Shown: positions 8,269 to 17,168, counted from the first letter of the stretch. The stretch: 64,000 bases of DNA from Paraburkholderia fungorum (GCF_902833645.1 NZ_CADFGE010000001.1:248001-312000), one strand, 5' to 3'. A program made the numbers and translations. Notes: a model not told the origin generated them from the letters alone.

Positions 8269-8952
8269 TTAAGACGACGTCTCGTCCTGCCGGAACTGCC
8301 TGACACCGTGCAGCTGACGCAAGCGTGCGCAGATCGCTTCATATTCCGTATTCGACACGCGATGCAACGTGATTGTCACTTCGTCGCATTCCGGTGCATC
8401 GTCGCTTTGCTGCATCACGAATTGCTTGACGCGTGGGCTCGCGGCGCCGAGTTCGTCGTGCAGCGAATGGAAGGTCAAGGTGCCGCGCTCAACGAGCATC
8501 GTCAACTGACGCCGCTGCTTCATCGTGATGAAGCGGCGCTCGAGCGGCTTGATCCCGGCAAGGATGATCAGAATGATGATGGTCGCGGCAATCGACGCCG
8601 TATACAATCCCCCGCCGACCGCCAGCCCGATTGCCGCGACCGACCAGAGGCTTGCCGCCGTCGTCAGCCCGCGCACGATCTCGCCGCGCAGCAAGATCGA
8701 CCCCGCACCGAGAAAGCCTATGCCCGAGACCACCTGAGCGGCCATTCACGACGGATCGAGCACAATGTGATCAGCCGACAGCACCTCGGTAAAGCCGTAG
8801 GCCGAGACGATCATGATGAGTGTCGAACCCACGCAGACCAGCATATGCGTGCGCAATCCCGCTGCCCATGAGAGCCGCTCGCGCTCGAAGCCGATCACAC
8901 TGCCGAGTGCGGCGGCCAATACCAGACGGGAAATGAGTTCAAGGTTCCCCAT
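8269..8952 (-). pseudogene. MgtC/SapB-family membrane protein interrupted by one in-frame TGA
   Basis: Two abutting open frames in the same reading frame (8749-8952 and 8269-8745) together form a typical MgtC/SapB protein of about 227 residues. The first part starts MGNLELISRLVLAAALGSVIG with the family FERE motif and RTHMLVCVGS; the second continues AAQVVSGIGFLGAGSIL and RGLTTAASLW, then a soluble C-terminal ACT-like region. They are separated only by TGA at 8748-8746 where homologues usually carry Arg (DPSR-MAAQ), so a single C-to-T change of CGA to TGA explains it. Restart at the ATG directly after the TGA would give only a partial protein. The start ATG at 8952 has AAGGAG nine bases upstream. 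MgtC proteins act in magnesium adaptation and inhibition of the F-ATPase in intracellular pathogens. It may be a recent pseudogene, a recoded gene or a sequencing error. Confidence 0.75.
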
Positions 8953-9113
8953 TGTTTTCTCCTTATTCAAGACTATTTGACGCGTATTGCGCGCCTGTGG
9001 CGGAGTGTCAGCAGCGGCGGTTTTTGCTTTATGCTTGCCCGAACGCACGTGCTCAGAAAGCGACAAGCCGGGTCCGCAGGCGCCTCGAATGACCGCAATT
9101 GACCAACCGAACT

Positions 9114-10220
9114 ATGCAAAGCATGACCCATCCCGCTTCCACAATCGCCCTCGCCGCCACACTGCGTGATCACTTCACTCGTGTGGTGCTGCCACTGTGG
9201 CGCGGGCCTGGTTTCAATACCGCATTGAAGCTGCCGTACGAAGCAGTCAGCGCCGAGGGTCCCGAACCGTTGCCCGCGCAACGCTACCGGGCGATGGCGT
9301 GTGCGCGGCAGTTGTTCGTGTTCTCGCAAGCGGGCGATGCGGCTCATGCCGAGGTGCTATTCGACTCGCTGGTCCACACCTTTCAGGACACGCGCCATGG
9401 CGGATGGTTCTATAGCGTGGATGCGCAGGGTGCACCGCTCGACAGCACCAAAGACCTGTACACCCATGCGTTCATCGTATTCGCCTGCGCGGAATATGCC
9501 GGCCATTCAGGCAACCGGGACGCACTGGACGTCGTGCATCGCACGTCGGCACTGATCCAATCGCATTTCGCGGCGGATGACGACCTGTTGAACGCCGCGC
9601 TCACGGCGGATTTCGCCGGCGTGACCGGCACGCCGATCCAGAATCCGCTGATGCATCTGACCGAAGCCTGGCTGTCCGCCCGCCACGCCACGCGCGACAG
9701 CGCCTTCGACGCCCCGTTGCGCCGTCTGGCCAGCGCGGTCGCCCGTCACTTCGTCCATGCGCCGACCGGCTGCATTGCCGAGTTGCCGATTGGCTCCGAA
9801 GACAACCGTCTGGAGCCGGGCCACCAGTTCGAATGGTTCTGGCTGGTCAAGCAGGCGGGCGCGTTGTTCGAAGGCTCCGGTCTCGACGAATCTCTGACGC
9901 GCGCGTTCAGCTTCGCGCAGCAGTATGGCGTGGACCCGCAAACGGGCGGTGTGTGCGCCTCGCTCGACGAAACCGGGGAGATCAAGGACGCCACCCAGCG
10001 GATCTGGGCCCAGACGGAGTATTTGCGTGCCCTCGCAAGCCATGGCGACGCCGCCGCGCTCGCCGCGCTGCCGCGGCAAATCGAGCTCTTCCGGCAACGC
10101 TTCCTGCGTCCGCAAGGCTGGTTCGAATGCAAAACGGCCGCCGATGAAGTGGCCCGGGCCGACATGCCGTCGACCACGCCCTATCACCTTGCGACCGCTT
10201 ATGGCGCATTGCCGGCCTAA
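9114..10220 (+). CDS. AGE-family epimerase/isomerase (N-acylglucosamine 2-epimerase or mannose isomerase type)
   Basis: Cytoplasmic (alpha/alpha)6-barrel enzyme of the N-acylglucosamine 2-epimerase superfamily, which interconverts aldoses and ketoses or epimerises amino sugars. Recognisable features are the N-terminal RVVLPLWRGPGFN, the RAMACARQLFVFS helix near residue 60, TRHGGWFYSVDAQG near 95, YTHAFIVFACAEYA near 120, the catalytic-region PGHQFEWFWLVKQ near 240 and QRIWAQTEYLRAL near 300. At about 368 residues the length is normal; mannose isomerases of this family look alike, so the substrate is open. The start is uncertain: ATGs at 9114 and 9123 both lack a good ribosome-binding site. 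It is divergent from the broken mgtC. Confidence 0.8.
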   Translation: MQSMTHPASTIALAATLRDHFTRVVLPLWRGPGFNTALKLPYEAVSAEGPEPLPAQRYRAMACARQLFVFSQAGDAAHAEVLFDSLVHTFQDTRHGGWFYSVDAQGAPLDSTKDLYTHAFIVFACAEYAGHSGNRDALDVVHRTSALIQSHFAADDDLLNAALTADFAGVTGTPIQNPLMHLTEAWLSARHATRDSAFDAPLRRLASAVARHFVHAPTGCIAELPIGSEDNRLEPGHQFEWFWLVKQAGALFEGSGLDESLTRAFSFAQQYGVDPQTGGVCASLDETGEIKDATQRIWAQTEYLRALASHGDAAALAALPRQIELFRQRFLRPQGWFECKTAADEVARADMPSTTPYHLATAYGALPA

Positions 10221-10273
10221 ACACCGGCCGTCCTCTGCCTGCCGTCGGCGTTAAAAGCCGACCGGCCGGTCGA

Positions 10274-10549
10274 TCAATAGGCTTCGCGTTGCCAGGGGCC
10301 CCAATCGGCGTCGGCAGTTTTAAATCGCGTGTAGGTCGCGCTTTGTCCGGTGGGGGTATCCGATGTGTCGCCGTGCGGCTTTTTATCGGTGGTGTGAAGG
10401 GCGAAAGCCTGGTGATTTTCGGTGTCGATCGTGATGCGGCCGACCGGATCCAGGGCGCCTTCCTGAGGTAATTTCGACTCCAATATCGCGAGATAAGGTG
10501 TCAAACGACTCCAGAACGAGGTAAGTTCTTCTTGCAAATAATGTGTCAA
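10274..10549 (-). CDS. Small hypothetical protein (91 residues)
   Basis: Starts at a TTG (10549-10547) with an AGGAAAAAC site upstream and reads (M)THYLQEELTSFWSRLTPYLAILESKL, followed by a polar half ending GPWQREAY. The amphipathic N-terminal helix and the ribosome-binding site argue for a real gene, though the TTG start lowers confidence. No known domain was recognised. It is convergent with the AGE-family gene and divergent from the cold shock gene. Confidence 0.5.
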   Translation of the reverse strand: MTHYLQEELTSFWSRLTPYLAILESKLPQEGALDPVGRITIDTENHQAFALHTTDKKPHGDTSDTPTGQSATYTRFKTADADWGPWQREAY

Positions 10550-10767
10550 TGTTTTTCCTGGAAAAGTAATACAAGCAGTTTACCCTACCGGCCGAGGCAT
10601 TCCTGCAAATGCTTTCCAGGCCTCAAAAAGGCCTGATCGGGGGAATACCCGAATACTGGTTGATTGGCGTCCATCATAAAGACGTGATACAACTCTCACT
10701 TCGCGCTCGATCTCACGTTGAGAAATAGCGGTCGCGAATGCAACACACAACATTTATTGGATCAAAA
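10550..10767 (+). promoter_or_regulatory. Promoter and long 5' leader of the cold shock gene
   Basis: The 218-base gap before the cold shock ATG is AT-richer than its surroundings. TTGATT at 10660-10665 is a possible -35 element, and a leader of about 75 bases would follow. Long leaders that fold differently with temperature are typical of csp genes; no specific cold box was identified here. Confidence 0.3.
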
Positions 10768-10971
10768 ATGGCAACAGGTACTGTGAAGTGGTTTAACGAT
10801 GCAAAGGGCTTTGGCTTCATCACGCCGGACGACGGCGGTGAAGATCTCTTCGCGCACTTTTCGGAAGTTCAAGGCAGCGGCTTCAAGTCCCTGCAGGAAA
10901 ACCAGAAAGTGACGTTCGAAGTCAAGCAAGGCCCGAAGGGCAAGCAGGCTGCGAACATCCAGCCGGCCTAA
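10768..10971 (+). CDS. Cold shock protein, CspA family
   Basis: A 67-residue single cold-shock domain, an OB-fold nucleic-acid chaperone that melts RNA structure. It starts [18 protein letters not shown] and carries both RNA-binding motifs, RNP1 (KGFGFI, residues 13-18) and RNP2-like DLFAHFSEV (near 27-35), plus the C-terminal [10 protein letters not shown]. The length matches the family. The ATG at 10768 is chosen because the upstream in-frame ATG at 10738 adds ten residues absent from CspA proteins. A strong bidirectional terminator follows at 11018. Confidence 0.97.
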   Translation: MATGTVKWFNDAKGFGFITPDDGGEDLFAHFSEVQGSGFKSLQENQKVTFEVKQGPKGKQAANIQPA

Positions 10972-11017
10972 GTACCTTCCGGTACTTGAAGCACCCTTAG
11001 GCGTTCGCGTCTAATGC

Positions 11018-11046
11018 AAAATGGCCCGCTTTCGCGGGCCATTTTC
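11018..11046. terminator. Bidirectional intrinsic terminator
   Basis: AAAATGGCCCGC (11018-11029) pairs with GCGGGCCATTTT (11034-11045) over a TTTC loop, a perfect 12-bp stem with A and T tracts on both sides. It serves the cold shock gene on the plus strand and the chemoreceptor gene on the minus strand. A smaller hairpin (AAGTACC...GGTACTT) lies at 10971-10988. Confidence 0.85.
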
Positions 11047-11104
11047 TATGGCAGATGCCCTCTTTTGGGGCACCGCTGCCCAGCCTGTACAGCGTCTGTA
11101 CGAT

Positions 11105-12727
11105 TCAGATTGCCCGCATTCCCGACAGCCCAAACGCCACCGTTTGCCCGTGCAAGTCGTCGATTTGTTGCGTCCGCAACACAGTTTCCGAAATTTCGAA
11201 CACAGAGACCGCTTCTTTCAATTGCTGTGTCTGTTGATGCAGTGAAGCTGCCGCCGCGGCGGCTTCTTCGACAAGCGCCGCGTTCTGCTGCGTCATCTCG
11301 TCCATCTGCACCACCGCCTGGTTGACCTGCTCGATACCCGTGCTCTGCTCGAGCGACGACGCGCTGATTTCCGCCATCATCTGCGTGACGCGCGAAATCG
11401 ATGCTGAAACGTTGCTCATCGCTTCGCCTGCATGCTCGACCAGCGCCGAACCGCCCTGAATCTCCGCAACCGATTCGCTGATCAGGGTCTTGATTTCCTT
11501 CGCCGACTGCGCGCTGCGCTGAGCCAGCCCACGCACCTCGCCCGCCACCACGGCAAAGCCGCGCCCCTGCTCGCCCGCACGGGCCGCTTCCACGGCCGCG
11601 TTCAGCGCGAGGATATTGGTCTGGAACGCAATGCCGTCGATCACCGAAATGATCTCGGCGATCTTGTCCGAGCTTTGCGCGATGCCGCGCATCTTCTCGA
11701 CCACCTCGTTGACCACTTCGCTGCCGCGCGAGGTGGCCTCGAGCGCGGTCTCGGCAAGCGCATTGGCTTCACGGGCGTGATCGGCGTTCTGACGCACCGT
11801 GGCGGTCAATTCCTCCATGCTCGACGCGGTTTCTTCGAGCGAGGCCGCCTGATTTTCCGTGCGAGCCGACAGATCGGCGTTGCCGGTGGCGATTTCATCG
11901 GCACCGAGGTGAATCGAATCGGCGGATTCGCGCACGGTTTGCACGGTGCGCGCCACGCTGGCCTGCATTTTCGCGAGGCCCGAGAACAGGCGGCCGATCT
12001 CATTGGTGCCCCGCGAAGCGATCGGCTGGTCGAGGCGTCCTTGCGCGATCCGGTCGAAGTGACGGCCGGCTTCTTCCAGCGGCGCTACCACGCCCTTGCG
12101 GAGCGCGGCGTACACGCCGACCGTGCCTGCCACCAGGAGCACCAGAATCGCGATGCTGACGGCACGGAACATCGCCATGCGGCTGTCGATCGAATCGATC
12201 GACGCCCGGCTCGCGGTCGTGCCGAATTGCACGAAATTACGCGACTCGCCGAGATAGGCGTCCTGGAAGCCCTGCGTCGGCTGGTCCAGAAAGGCCTGAA
12301 TATTGTTCGAATCGAGGAATTGCGCCAACTCCGTCAGCGCGTCGTGCAGCTTCTTGTATTTCTCGGCCAGTGCGGTGGCACGTGCCGTGTTTTCGTCGCT
12401 GGTCTTGTGCGCGCTCACGAACGCGTTGAAGGATTGTTCGGCGGCGCTCAGCTGCTCGCGAGCATGCAGCACGATGTCGGTCGGCTCGGCGCCGCCGCGC
12501 ACCATGCGCGTACCGGCGCGCGACAGGTTGATGCGCGCATCCATCAGGTGCTGGGTGGTTTCATTGACCGCATCCACCTGCTTCAACGCGATGTTCGACA
12601 GATCGCCCACGTCGTCGTGCGTGCGCGTGAGCGACCAGAACCCCAGCCCCACCGTGACGAGCTGAAAAACGCAGAACGCGGCCAGAACACACAACAGGCC
12701 GGATGCGACCTTGATCTTGCTGAACAT
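11105..12727 (-). CDS. Methyl-accepting chemotaxis protein, Tar-like sensor
   Basis: Transmembrane chemoreceptor of about 540 residues. It has an N-terminal membrane helix (GLLCVLAAFCVFQLVTVGLGF, residues 10-30), a periplasmic four-helix TarH-type ligand domain to about residue 185, a second helix (AVSIAILVLLVAGTVGVYAAL), a HAMP domain (PLEEAGRHFDRIAQGRLDQ) and a signalling domain with the conserved hairpin tip ending [20 protein letters not shown] near 380-400. No CheB/CheR-docking pentapeptide is seen at the C-terminus. The ATG at 12727 has an AGGTG site and is preferred over the GTG at 12736. The ligand is unknown. A sigma-28-like -10 (GCCGTTAA, 12777-12770 on the minus strand) lies about 45 bases upstream, weakly supported. 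Confidence 0.93.
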   Translation of the reverse strand: MFSKIKVASGLLCVLAAFCVFQLVTVGLGFWSLTRTHDDVGDLSNIALKQVDAVNETTQHLMDARINLSRAGTRMVRGGAEPTDIVLHAREQLSAAEQSFNAFVSAHKTSDENTARATALAEKYKKLHDALTELAQFLDSNNIQAFLDQPTQGFQDAYLGESRNFVQFGTTASRASIDSIDSRMAMFRAVSIAILVLLVAGTVGVYAALRKGVVAPLEEAGRHFDRIAQGRLDQPIASRGTNEIGRLFSGLAKMQASVARTVQTVRESADSIHLGADEIATGNADLSARTENQAASLEETASSMEELTATVRQNADHAREANALAETALEATSRGSEVVNEVVEKMRGIAQSSDKIAEIISVIDGIAFQTNILALNAAVEAARAGEQGRGFAVVAGEVRGLAQRSAQSAKEIKTLISESVAEIQGGSALVEHAGEAMSNVSASISRVTQMMAEISASSLEQSTGIEQVNQAVVQMDEMTQQNAALVEEAAAAAASLHQQTQQLKEAVSVFEISETVLRTQQIDDLHGQTVAFGLSGMRAI

Positions 12728-12994
12728 CGTGAACACCTAAAGCAAAGAATGGCGGGAACTACGTCAGGGTTAACGGCAAGCCTGAACTTTGCTGAAGATC
12801 AATTTCGCGAAAGATCGCCTTACATCCCCTTTTCCTCGGCCAACTCCGCAATTCTCGTCAATTTGCGCAACAATGCTGCGCAGATATTTCGGATTCACCT
12901 TGACGCGGTGCGTCGGCGCTTCCTAGAGTGGGTAGGGACTGCACAACGCACGCCGGTGCAGATGCCACTACGGGCCACGCCCGAAGGAATCACG
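12728..12994. promoter_or_regulatory. Divergent spacer between chemoreceptor and thioesterase genes
   Basis: On the minus strand GCCGTTAA at 12777-12770 matches the sigma-28 -10 consensus at seven of eight positions, but the expected -35 element is poor. The rest of the spacer shows no gene and no clear dyad. Confidence 0.3.
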
Positions 12995-13429
12995 ATGACC
13001 GACATCCTCGACCGGGCGCGCGGCGCACTGCATGCCCAGCCGTTCAGCATGCTGCTAGGCGCGGAGCTGATGCACACGGACAGCAACGAACTGACGCTCT
13101 GCCTGCCCATCCGCGACGAGTTGCGGCAACAGCATGGCTTCGTGCATGGCGGCGTCATCAGTTATCTCGCGGACAATGCGCTGACGTTCGCCGGGGCGCT
13201 GTCGCTAGGTCCGAAGGTCGTGACCGGCGAGTACAAGATCAACTATCTGCGGCCGGTGGTGAACGGCACGCTGATCGCGCGGGCGAGGGTGGTCTACGCG
13301 GGCCGGCTGCAGGCCACCTGCCAGTGCAACGTGTATGTGATGGATGGTGGCCGCGAGAAGCTCGTCGCTGTCGCGCAGGGCACGATCAATCGCATCAGCG
13401 AGAACGGCGAGCACGAGCAGGCGAGCTAA
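12995..13429 (+). CDS. PaaI-family hot-dog thioesterase
   Basis: A 144-residue single hot-dog fold enzyme expected to hydrolyse acyl-CoA or aryl-CoA thioesters in the cytoplasm. The signature HGFVHGGVISYLADNA (residues 48-63) has the HGG motif and the following helix typical of PaaI/YbgC-like thioesterases; VTGEYKINYLRPVVNGTL forms the central strand region. The start is set at the ATG of 12995 with GAAGGA nine bases upstream, although the frame is open far upstream because of GC bias. No neighbouring pathway gene points to a substrate. A bidirectional terminator follows at 13472. Confidence 0.88.
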   Translation: MTDILDRARGALHAQPFSMLLGAELMHTDSNELTLCLPIRDELRQQHGFVHGGVISYLADNALTFAGALSLGPKVVTGEYKINYLRPVVNGTLIARARVVYAGRLQATCQCNVYVMDGGREKLVAVAQGTINRISENGEHEQAS

Positions 13430-13471
13430 ACGAGCGAAAGAAGCGGGTCAAAGAGACGCGCCAAAGAAGCA

Positions 13472-13506
13472 AAAGACCGTTCCCGCCTCGCGCGGGAACG
13501 GTCTTT
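13472..13506. terminator. Bidirectional intrinsic terminator
   Basis: AAAGACCGTTCCCG (13472-13485) pairs with CGGGAACGGTCTTT (13493-13506), a perfect 14-bp stem with A/T ends. It lies between the convergent thioesterase gene and the last gene of the sugar operon and can serve both. Confidence 0.85.
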
Positions 13507-13546
13507 CATTTTCTGCATCAACAACGCTTTTCGACGGACAGCCAAA

Positions 13547-14395
13547 TCACTCGGCCGCGTAAGTCTTTTGCGTCTGCTCGCCAAGACCTTCGATACCGAG
13601 ACGGATCGTCTGGCCCGGTTTCAGGAACACCGGATTCGGTTTCACGCCCATGCCGACGCCCGGCGGCGTGCCGGTCGAAATCACGTCGCCCGGTTGCAGG
13701 CTCATGCACTGCGACACATACGACACCAGCTTCGCCACGCCGAACACCATCGTCTTCGTGCTGCCGTTCTGATAGCGGTGGCCGTCTACTTCGAGCCACA
13801 AGCTCAGATTCTGCGGATCGGCCACTTCATCGCGCGTCACGACCCACGGACCGATCGGGCCGAACGTGTCGAAGCCCTTGCCCTTGTCCCATGTGCCGCC
13901 GCGTTCAATCTGCCATTCGCGTTCCGACACGTCGTTGATCACGCAGTAGCCAGCGACATAATCAAGCGCGTTGGCTTCGTCGACATATTTCGCCGGCTTG
14001 CCGATCACCACCCCGAGTTCGACTTCCCAGTCGGTCTTCTTCGAGCCGCGCGGAATTTCGACGTCGTCGTTCGGGCCGCAGATCGCGCTCGTCCACTTGT
14101 TGAAAATCACCGGTTCCGACGGCACCGGCAGATTCGATTCGGCCGCGTGGTCCGCATAGTTCAGCCCGATACAGATGAACTTACCGATCTTGCCGACGCA
14201 CGGGCCCATGCGTGGGTTGCCTTCCACAACCGGCAGCGAAGCCGGATCGAGCGCGCGCAGTTTGGCGAGGCCCTCGTCGGTCAGCGCGGCGCCGTCGATG
14301 TCGCCCACCACCTTCGACAGATCGCGAATCTTGCCTTGGGCGTCGAGCAGGCCCGGCTTTTCCTGGCCTTTCGGCCCATAGCGAAGCAGTTTCAT
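13547..14395 (-). CDS. Fumarylacetoacetate hydrolase family protein, probable 2,4-diketo-3-deoxy-L-fuconate hydrolase
   Basis: FAH-superfamily metal-dependent C-C hydrolase, 282 residues, with the usual N-terminal cap (MKLLRYGPKGQEKPGLLD) and the catalytic fold with IGLNYADHAAES, the metal ligands in DWEVELGVVIG and VINDVSEREWQ, the KGFDTFGPIGPWVV segment and the ISTGTPPGVG loop. It is the last gene of a nine-gene sugar operon that also holds an SDR, a lactonase and a dehydratase. In the non-phosphorylative L-fucose route such an enzyme splits the 2,4-diketo acid to pyruvate and lactate; that specific role is inferred from context. Sequence alone would also allow ureidoglycolate lyase or acylpyruvase annotation. 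Confidence 0.88.
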   Translation of the reverse strand: MKLLRYGPKGQEKPGLLDAQGKIRDLSKVVGDIDGAALTDEGLAKLRALDPASLPVVEGNPRMGPCVGKIGKFICIGLNYADHAAESNLPVPSEPVIFNKWTSAICGPNDDVEIPRGSKKTDWEVELGVVIGKPAKYVDEANALDYVAGYCVINDVSEREWQIERGGTWDKGKGFDTFGPIGPWVVTRDEVADPQNLSLWLEVDGHRYQNGSTKTMVFGVAKLVSYVSQCMSLQPGDVISTGTPPGVGMGVKPNPVFLKPGQTIRLGIEGLGEQTQKTYAAE

Positions 14396-14478
14396 CCTGG
14401 CACTTCCTTTCAGTGATATTCGGTTCGTGTTTCGGTTCGTGGGTCAGCGGGCGCGCGTCGCCGCCCGTGTGCGCCGAG

Positions 14479-15222
14479 TCAATTCGACCAGCCGCCGTCG
14501 ATCACATGCGCATGACCGGTGGTAAACGACGATTCGTCTGACGCGAGATACAGCGCCAGCGCGGCGATCTCTTCCGGCTTGCCGATCCGGCCCATCGGCT
14601 GACGCGCGACAAAAGCCGCCTGCACGGCTTCGAGTGTCGCGTTTTGCGCCTTGGCCTGCTCGACGATCCGCTGTTCGAGCGACGGCGAAGCAACCGTGCC
14701 CGGGCAGATCGCGTTACAGCGTACACCACGCGTAATGAAGTCCGCAGCGACCGACTTGGTCAGCCCGATCACCGCGGCTTTCGACGCGCTGTAAGCGAAG
14801 CGGTTCGGCACACCCTTCACACTCGACGCCGCCGACGACATATTGATGATCGAGCCGCCGCCCTTCTCCAGCATGGCGGGCAAAAACGCGCGGATCATGC
14901 GGTACATCGCCTTCGCGTTCAGGTCGAAGGCAAAGTCCCAATCTTCCTCGCTGCATTCGAGGATCGAGCCGGCGTGCACGAAGCCCGCACAATTGAACAG
15001 CACGTCGATCGCGCCGAGTTCGGCTGCCAACGCCTTGATTGCCGCGCCATCGCGCACGTCGAGCTTGCGCGCTTCGACCGGTTTGCCGGCGAGTCCGTCG
15101 ATGCGGATATCGGTGGCGATCACGCGCGCGCCTTCGCGCGCGAACAGTTCCGCGGTGGCCAGACCAATGCCTTGTCCTGCCGCGGTGATCAGGGCCGTCT
15201 TGCCGGCCAGTCTTTGTGTCAT
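14479..15222 (-). CDS. Short-chain dehydrogenase, probable 2-keto-3-deoxy-L-fuconate 4-dehydrogenase
   Basis: Classical NAD(P)-dependent SDR of 247 residues. The cofactor motif is TAAGQGIG (residues 13-20), the NAG-type motif reads NCAG, the catalytic Ser is in MSSAAS near 132 and the YSASK catalytic Tyr/Lys pair is near 148. The C-terminus GHAHVIDGGW is typical. Asp in ATDIRIDG after strand 2 suggests preference for NAD. Its place between the FAH hydrolase and the lactonase fits oxidation at C4 of 2-keto-3-deoxy-L-fuconate; the family members in such operons are close to DHRS6-like SDRs. The substrate assignment is inference from the operon. Confidence 0.88.
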   Translation of the reverse strand: MTQRLAGKTALITAAGQGIGLATAELFAREGARVIATDIRIDGLAGKPVEARKLDVRDGAAIKALAAELGAIDVLFNCAGFVHAGSILECSEEDWDFAFDLNAKAMYRMIRAFLPAMLEKGGGSIINMSSAASSVKGVPNRFAYSASKAAVIGLTKSVAADFITRGVRCNAICPGTVASPSLEQRIVEQAKAQNATLEAVQAAFVARQPMGRIGKPEEIAALALYLASDESSFTTGHAHVIDGGWSN

Positions 15223-15289
15223 CTACGACTCCAGTTCAATGGGCTTTCTGTTGTCTTCGTGACTTGCTTTCGTCACGACGCGTGTCACA

Positions 15290-16120
15290 TCAAAGTCGAT
15301 AAAACGCAGCGGCGTTGCCGCCAAAAACCGCTTCACGCTCCGCGTCGCTCAAGGACGCGAGCAAGGTGTTCGCCACCGAGTGCCAGAGCAGATAGTCGCC
15401 GTTCAGATCGAGCACCGGCCAGTCGCTGCCCCACATCAAACGCGCGGGACCGAAGGACTTCAGCAGATGGTCGACGTACGGATGCAGCGTTTCTTCGCTC
15501 CAGCCTGGCGACGCTTCCGTGACGAGCCCCGAGAGCTTGCAATGCACGTGCGGCAGTTGAGCGAGCCGGGTAATCGCCTCGGCCCAACTCGGCCAGCCGG
15601 CGCGCCCGTAGCGGATCGGCGGCTTGGCACCGTGGTCCACGACGATGCGCAGCGCGGGAAAACGCGCCGCGAAAGTTTCGAAATACTCGACGTGGCGCGC
15701 GTAAATCAACGCGTCGAACGCGAGGTCATGCGCGATCAGCGCGTCGATGGCGGGCGCCAGGTCCGGGTTCGCGATCCACGAGTCGTCAGGTAAATCCTGC
15801 AGCATCGGCCGCACACCCTTGAACTTCGGCTCATGCGACAGCGCTTCGATCACAGTCGGCGCGTTGGGCAACAGCAAGGGCACCCAGCCGACCACGCCCG
15901 CAATCGAAGCTTCGTTGCGCGCGATGTCCAGCAGGTAACGTGTTTCGTCGATCGTCGGCGCCGCCTGCACTACCACCGTCCGTTCGATGCCCGCAGTTTC
16001 GCGCAGCGGCTTGAGATCGGCAGGACCGAACGGCCGGTACAGGATCTTCAGTTCCGGCGTGAGCCACTCGTAGTCGCCGCGAGCGGGGTCCCAATAGTGC
16101 TGGTGTGCGTCGATAGGCAT
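15290..16120 (-). CDS. COG3618 amidohydrolase, probable L-fucono-1,5-lactonase
   Basis: Amidohydrolase-superfamily TIM-barrel lactonase of about 276 residues. The metal-binding HxH is in DAHQHYWDP at residues 4-12, later ligand regions are RIVVDHGAKPP and CKLSGL, and the C-terminal Asp is in LMWGSDWPVL. COG3618 includes characterised L-fucono-1,5-lactonases from Burkholderia, which hydrolyse the sugar lactone formed by the dehydrogenase. The ATG at 16120 is chosen because the family starts directly with the HxH strand; the long upstream extension in frame overlaps the preceding gene. It starts seven bases after the end of the aldo/keto reductase gene. Confidence 0.88.
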   Translation of the reverse strand: MPIDAHQHYWDPARGDYEWLTPELKILYRPFGPADLKPLRETAGIERTVVVQAAPTIDETRYLLDIARNEASIAGVVGWVPLLLPNAPTVIEALSHEPKFKGVRPMLQDLPDDSWIANPDLAPAIDALIAHDLAFDALIYARHVEYFETFAARFPALRIVVDHGAKPPIRYGRAGWPSWAEAITRLAQLPHVHCKLSGLVTEASPGWSEETLHPYVDHLLKSFGPARLMWGSDWPVLDLNGDYLLWHSVANTLLASLSDAEREAVFGGNAAAFYRL

Positions 16121-16127
16121 TGTCAAA

Positions 16128-17168
16128 TCAATCCTCTGGTGCGGGCGCGCGGCTGTCGAGCAAGCCCTTGTCGCGCAACGCGGACCACAACTCTGCGGGG
16201 ATCGGCAACTCGAACGACGCGACGTTCTCACGTAATTCGTCGGCGCTGCGCGCGCCGGTCAATACAGTCGCGACCGCCGGATGCGCATACGGAAACTGCA
16301 AGGCCGCGGCAGCGAGCGGCACGCCATGCACGCGGCACACGGTTTCGAGCCGCGCGACGCGCTCGATGATTTCGCTCGGCGCATCGCCATAATTGAATTT
16401 CAGGTCGCCGCTGACACCACGCGCCAGAATGCCCGAATTAAACGCGCCGCCTAACAGGATGCTGACGCCGTGCTTTTCACATTCCGGCAAAAGGTCGTCG
16501 AGCGTGGCCTGTTCGAGCAGCGTATAACGGCCCGCGAGCAACGCGCAATCGATGTCGAATTCCGCCATCGCGTCGAGTATGGCCGCGCCTTCATTGACGC
16601 CGAGTCCAACCGCTTTGACCGCACCCGAGGCGCGCAAATCGTCGAGCGCGCGAAAGCCGCCGCCTTCGGTCAGTTGCCGCCAGTAGTGGGAATTCTTGTC
16701 GCCATGCGTGACAACGCCGATATCGTGCACCAGCAGAATGTCGATATCGACAATGCCGAGGCGCTGCTGGCTGTCTTCGAACGAACGCAGAATGCCGTCG
16801 TGCGTGTAGTCGTAGATGGCCTGGAACGGCAGCGGGTCTTGCCAGCCCTCGCTGCCGTCGTAGGGTGTGGTGCGCGGCACGAAGCGGCGCCCGACTTTGG
16901 TGGAGAGCACGTATTCGCTGCGCGGATAGCCGCGCAGCGCGTCACCTAAACGGTGCTCGGCTTTCGTGTGGCCGTAGTGCGGGGCGGTGTCGAAAAACCG
17001 CACGCCGGCGTCCCACGCGGCGGCAATGGTCGCGTGTGCTTCTTCGTCGGACAGATCGCGATAGAGGCCGCCCAAGGGCGCCGTGCCGAGCCCCAATCCG
17101 CTCACTCGTAAAGCACGGCGGCCAATGCCGCGCCGCTGTTCGATCTTCGAACCGATCGTTGCCGTCAT
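16128..17168 (-). CDS. Aldo/keto reductase, probable L-fucose (aldose) 1-dehydrogenase
   Basis: NAD(P)-dependent aldo/keto reductase barrel of about 346 residues of the pyridoxal 4-dehydrogenase/D-threo-aldose dehydrogenase branch. The catalytic set is visible: Asp in RFFDTAPHYGHTKAE, the Tyr in PHYG, Lys in LSTKVGR and His in LLVHDIGV. The C-terminus has LTGARSADELRENV for cofactor phosphate binding. In this operon it would oxidise the free sugar imported by the ABC system to its lactone, the first step before the COG3618 lactonase (inference). The ATG at 17168 has AGGAGA nine bases upstream. The reverse direction or D-arabinose as substrate are alternatives. Confidence 0.88.
   Translation of the reverse strand: MTATIGSKIEQRRGIGRRALRVSGLGLGTAPLGGLYRDLSDEEAHATIAAAWDAGVRFFDTAPHYGHTKAEHRLGDALRGYPRSEYVLSTKVGRRFVPRTTPYDGSEGWQDPLPFQAIYDYTHDGILRSFEDSQQRLGIVDIDILLVHDIGVVTHGDKNSHYWRQLTEGGGFRALDDLRASGAVKAVGLGVNEGAAILDAMAEFDIDCALLAGRYTLLEQATLDDLLPECEKHGVSILLGGAFNSGILARGVSGDLKFNYGDAPSEIIERVARLETVCRVHGVPLAAAALQFPYAHPAVATVLTGARSADELRENVASFELPIPAELWSALRDKGLLDSRAPAPED

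Noticed and set aside
11432..12994. Long plus-strand open frame continuous with the thioesterase gene
   Set aside because: Only the part from 12995 matches a hot-dog protein; the upstream part is antisense to the chemoreceptor gene and has no protein-like features.
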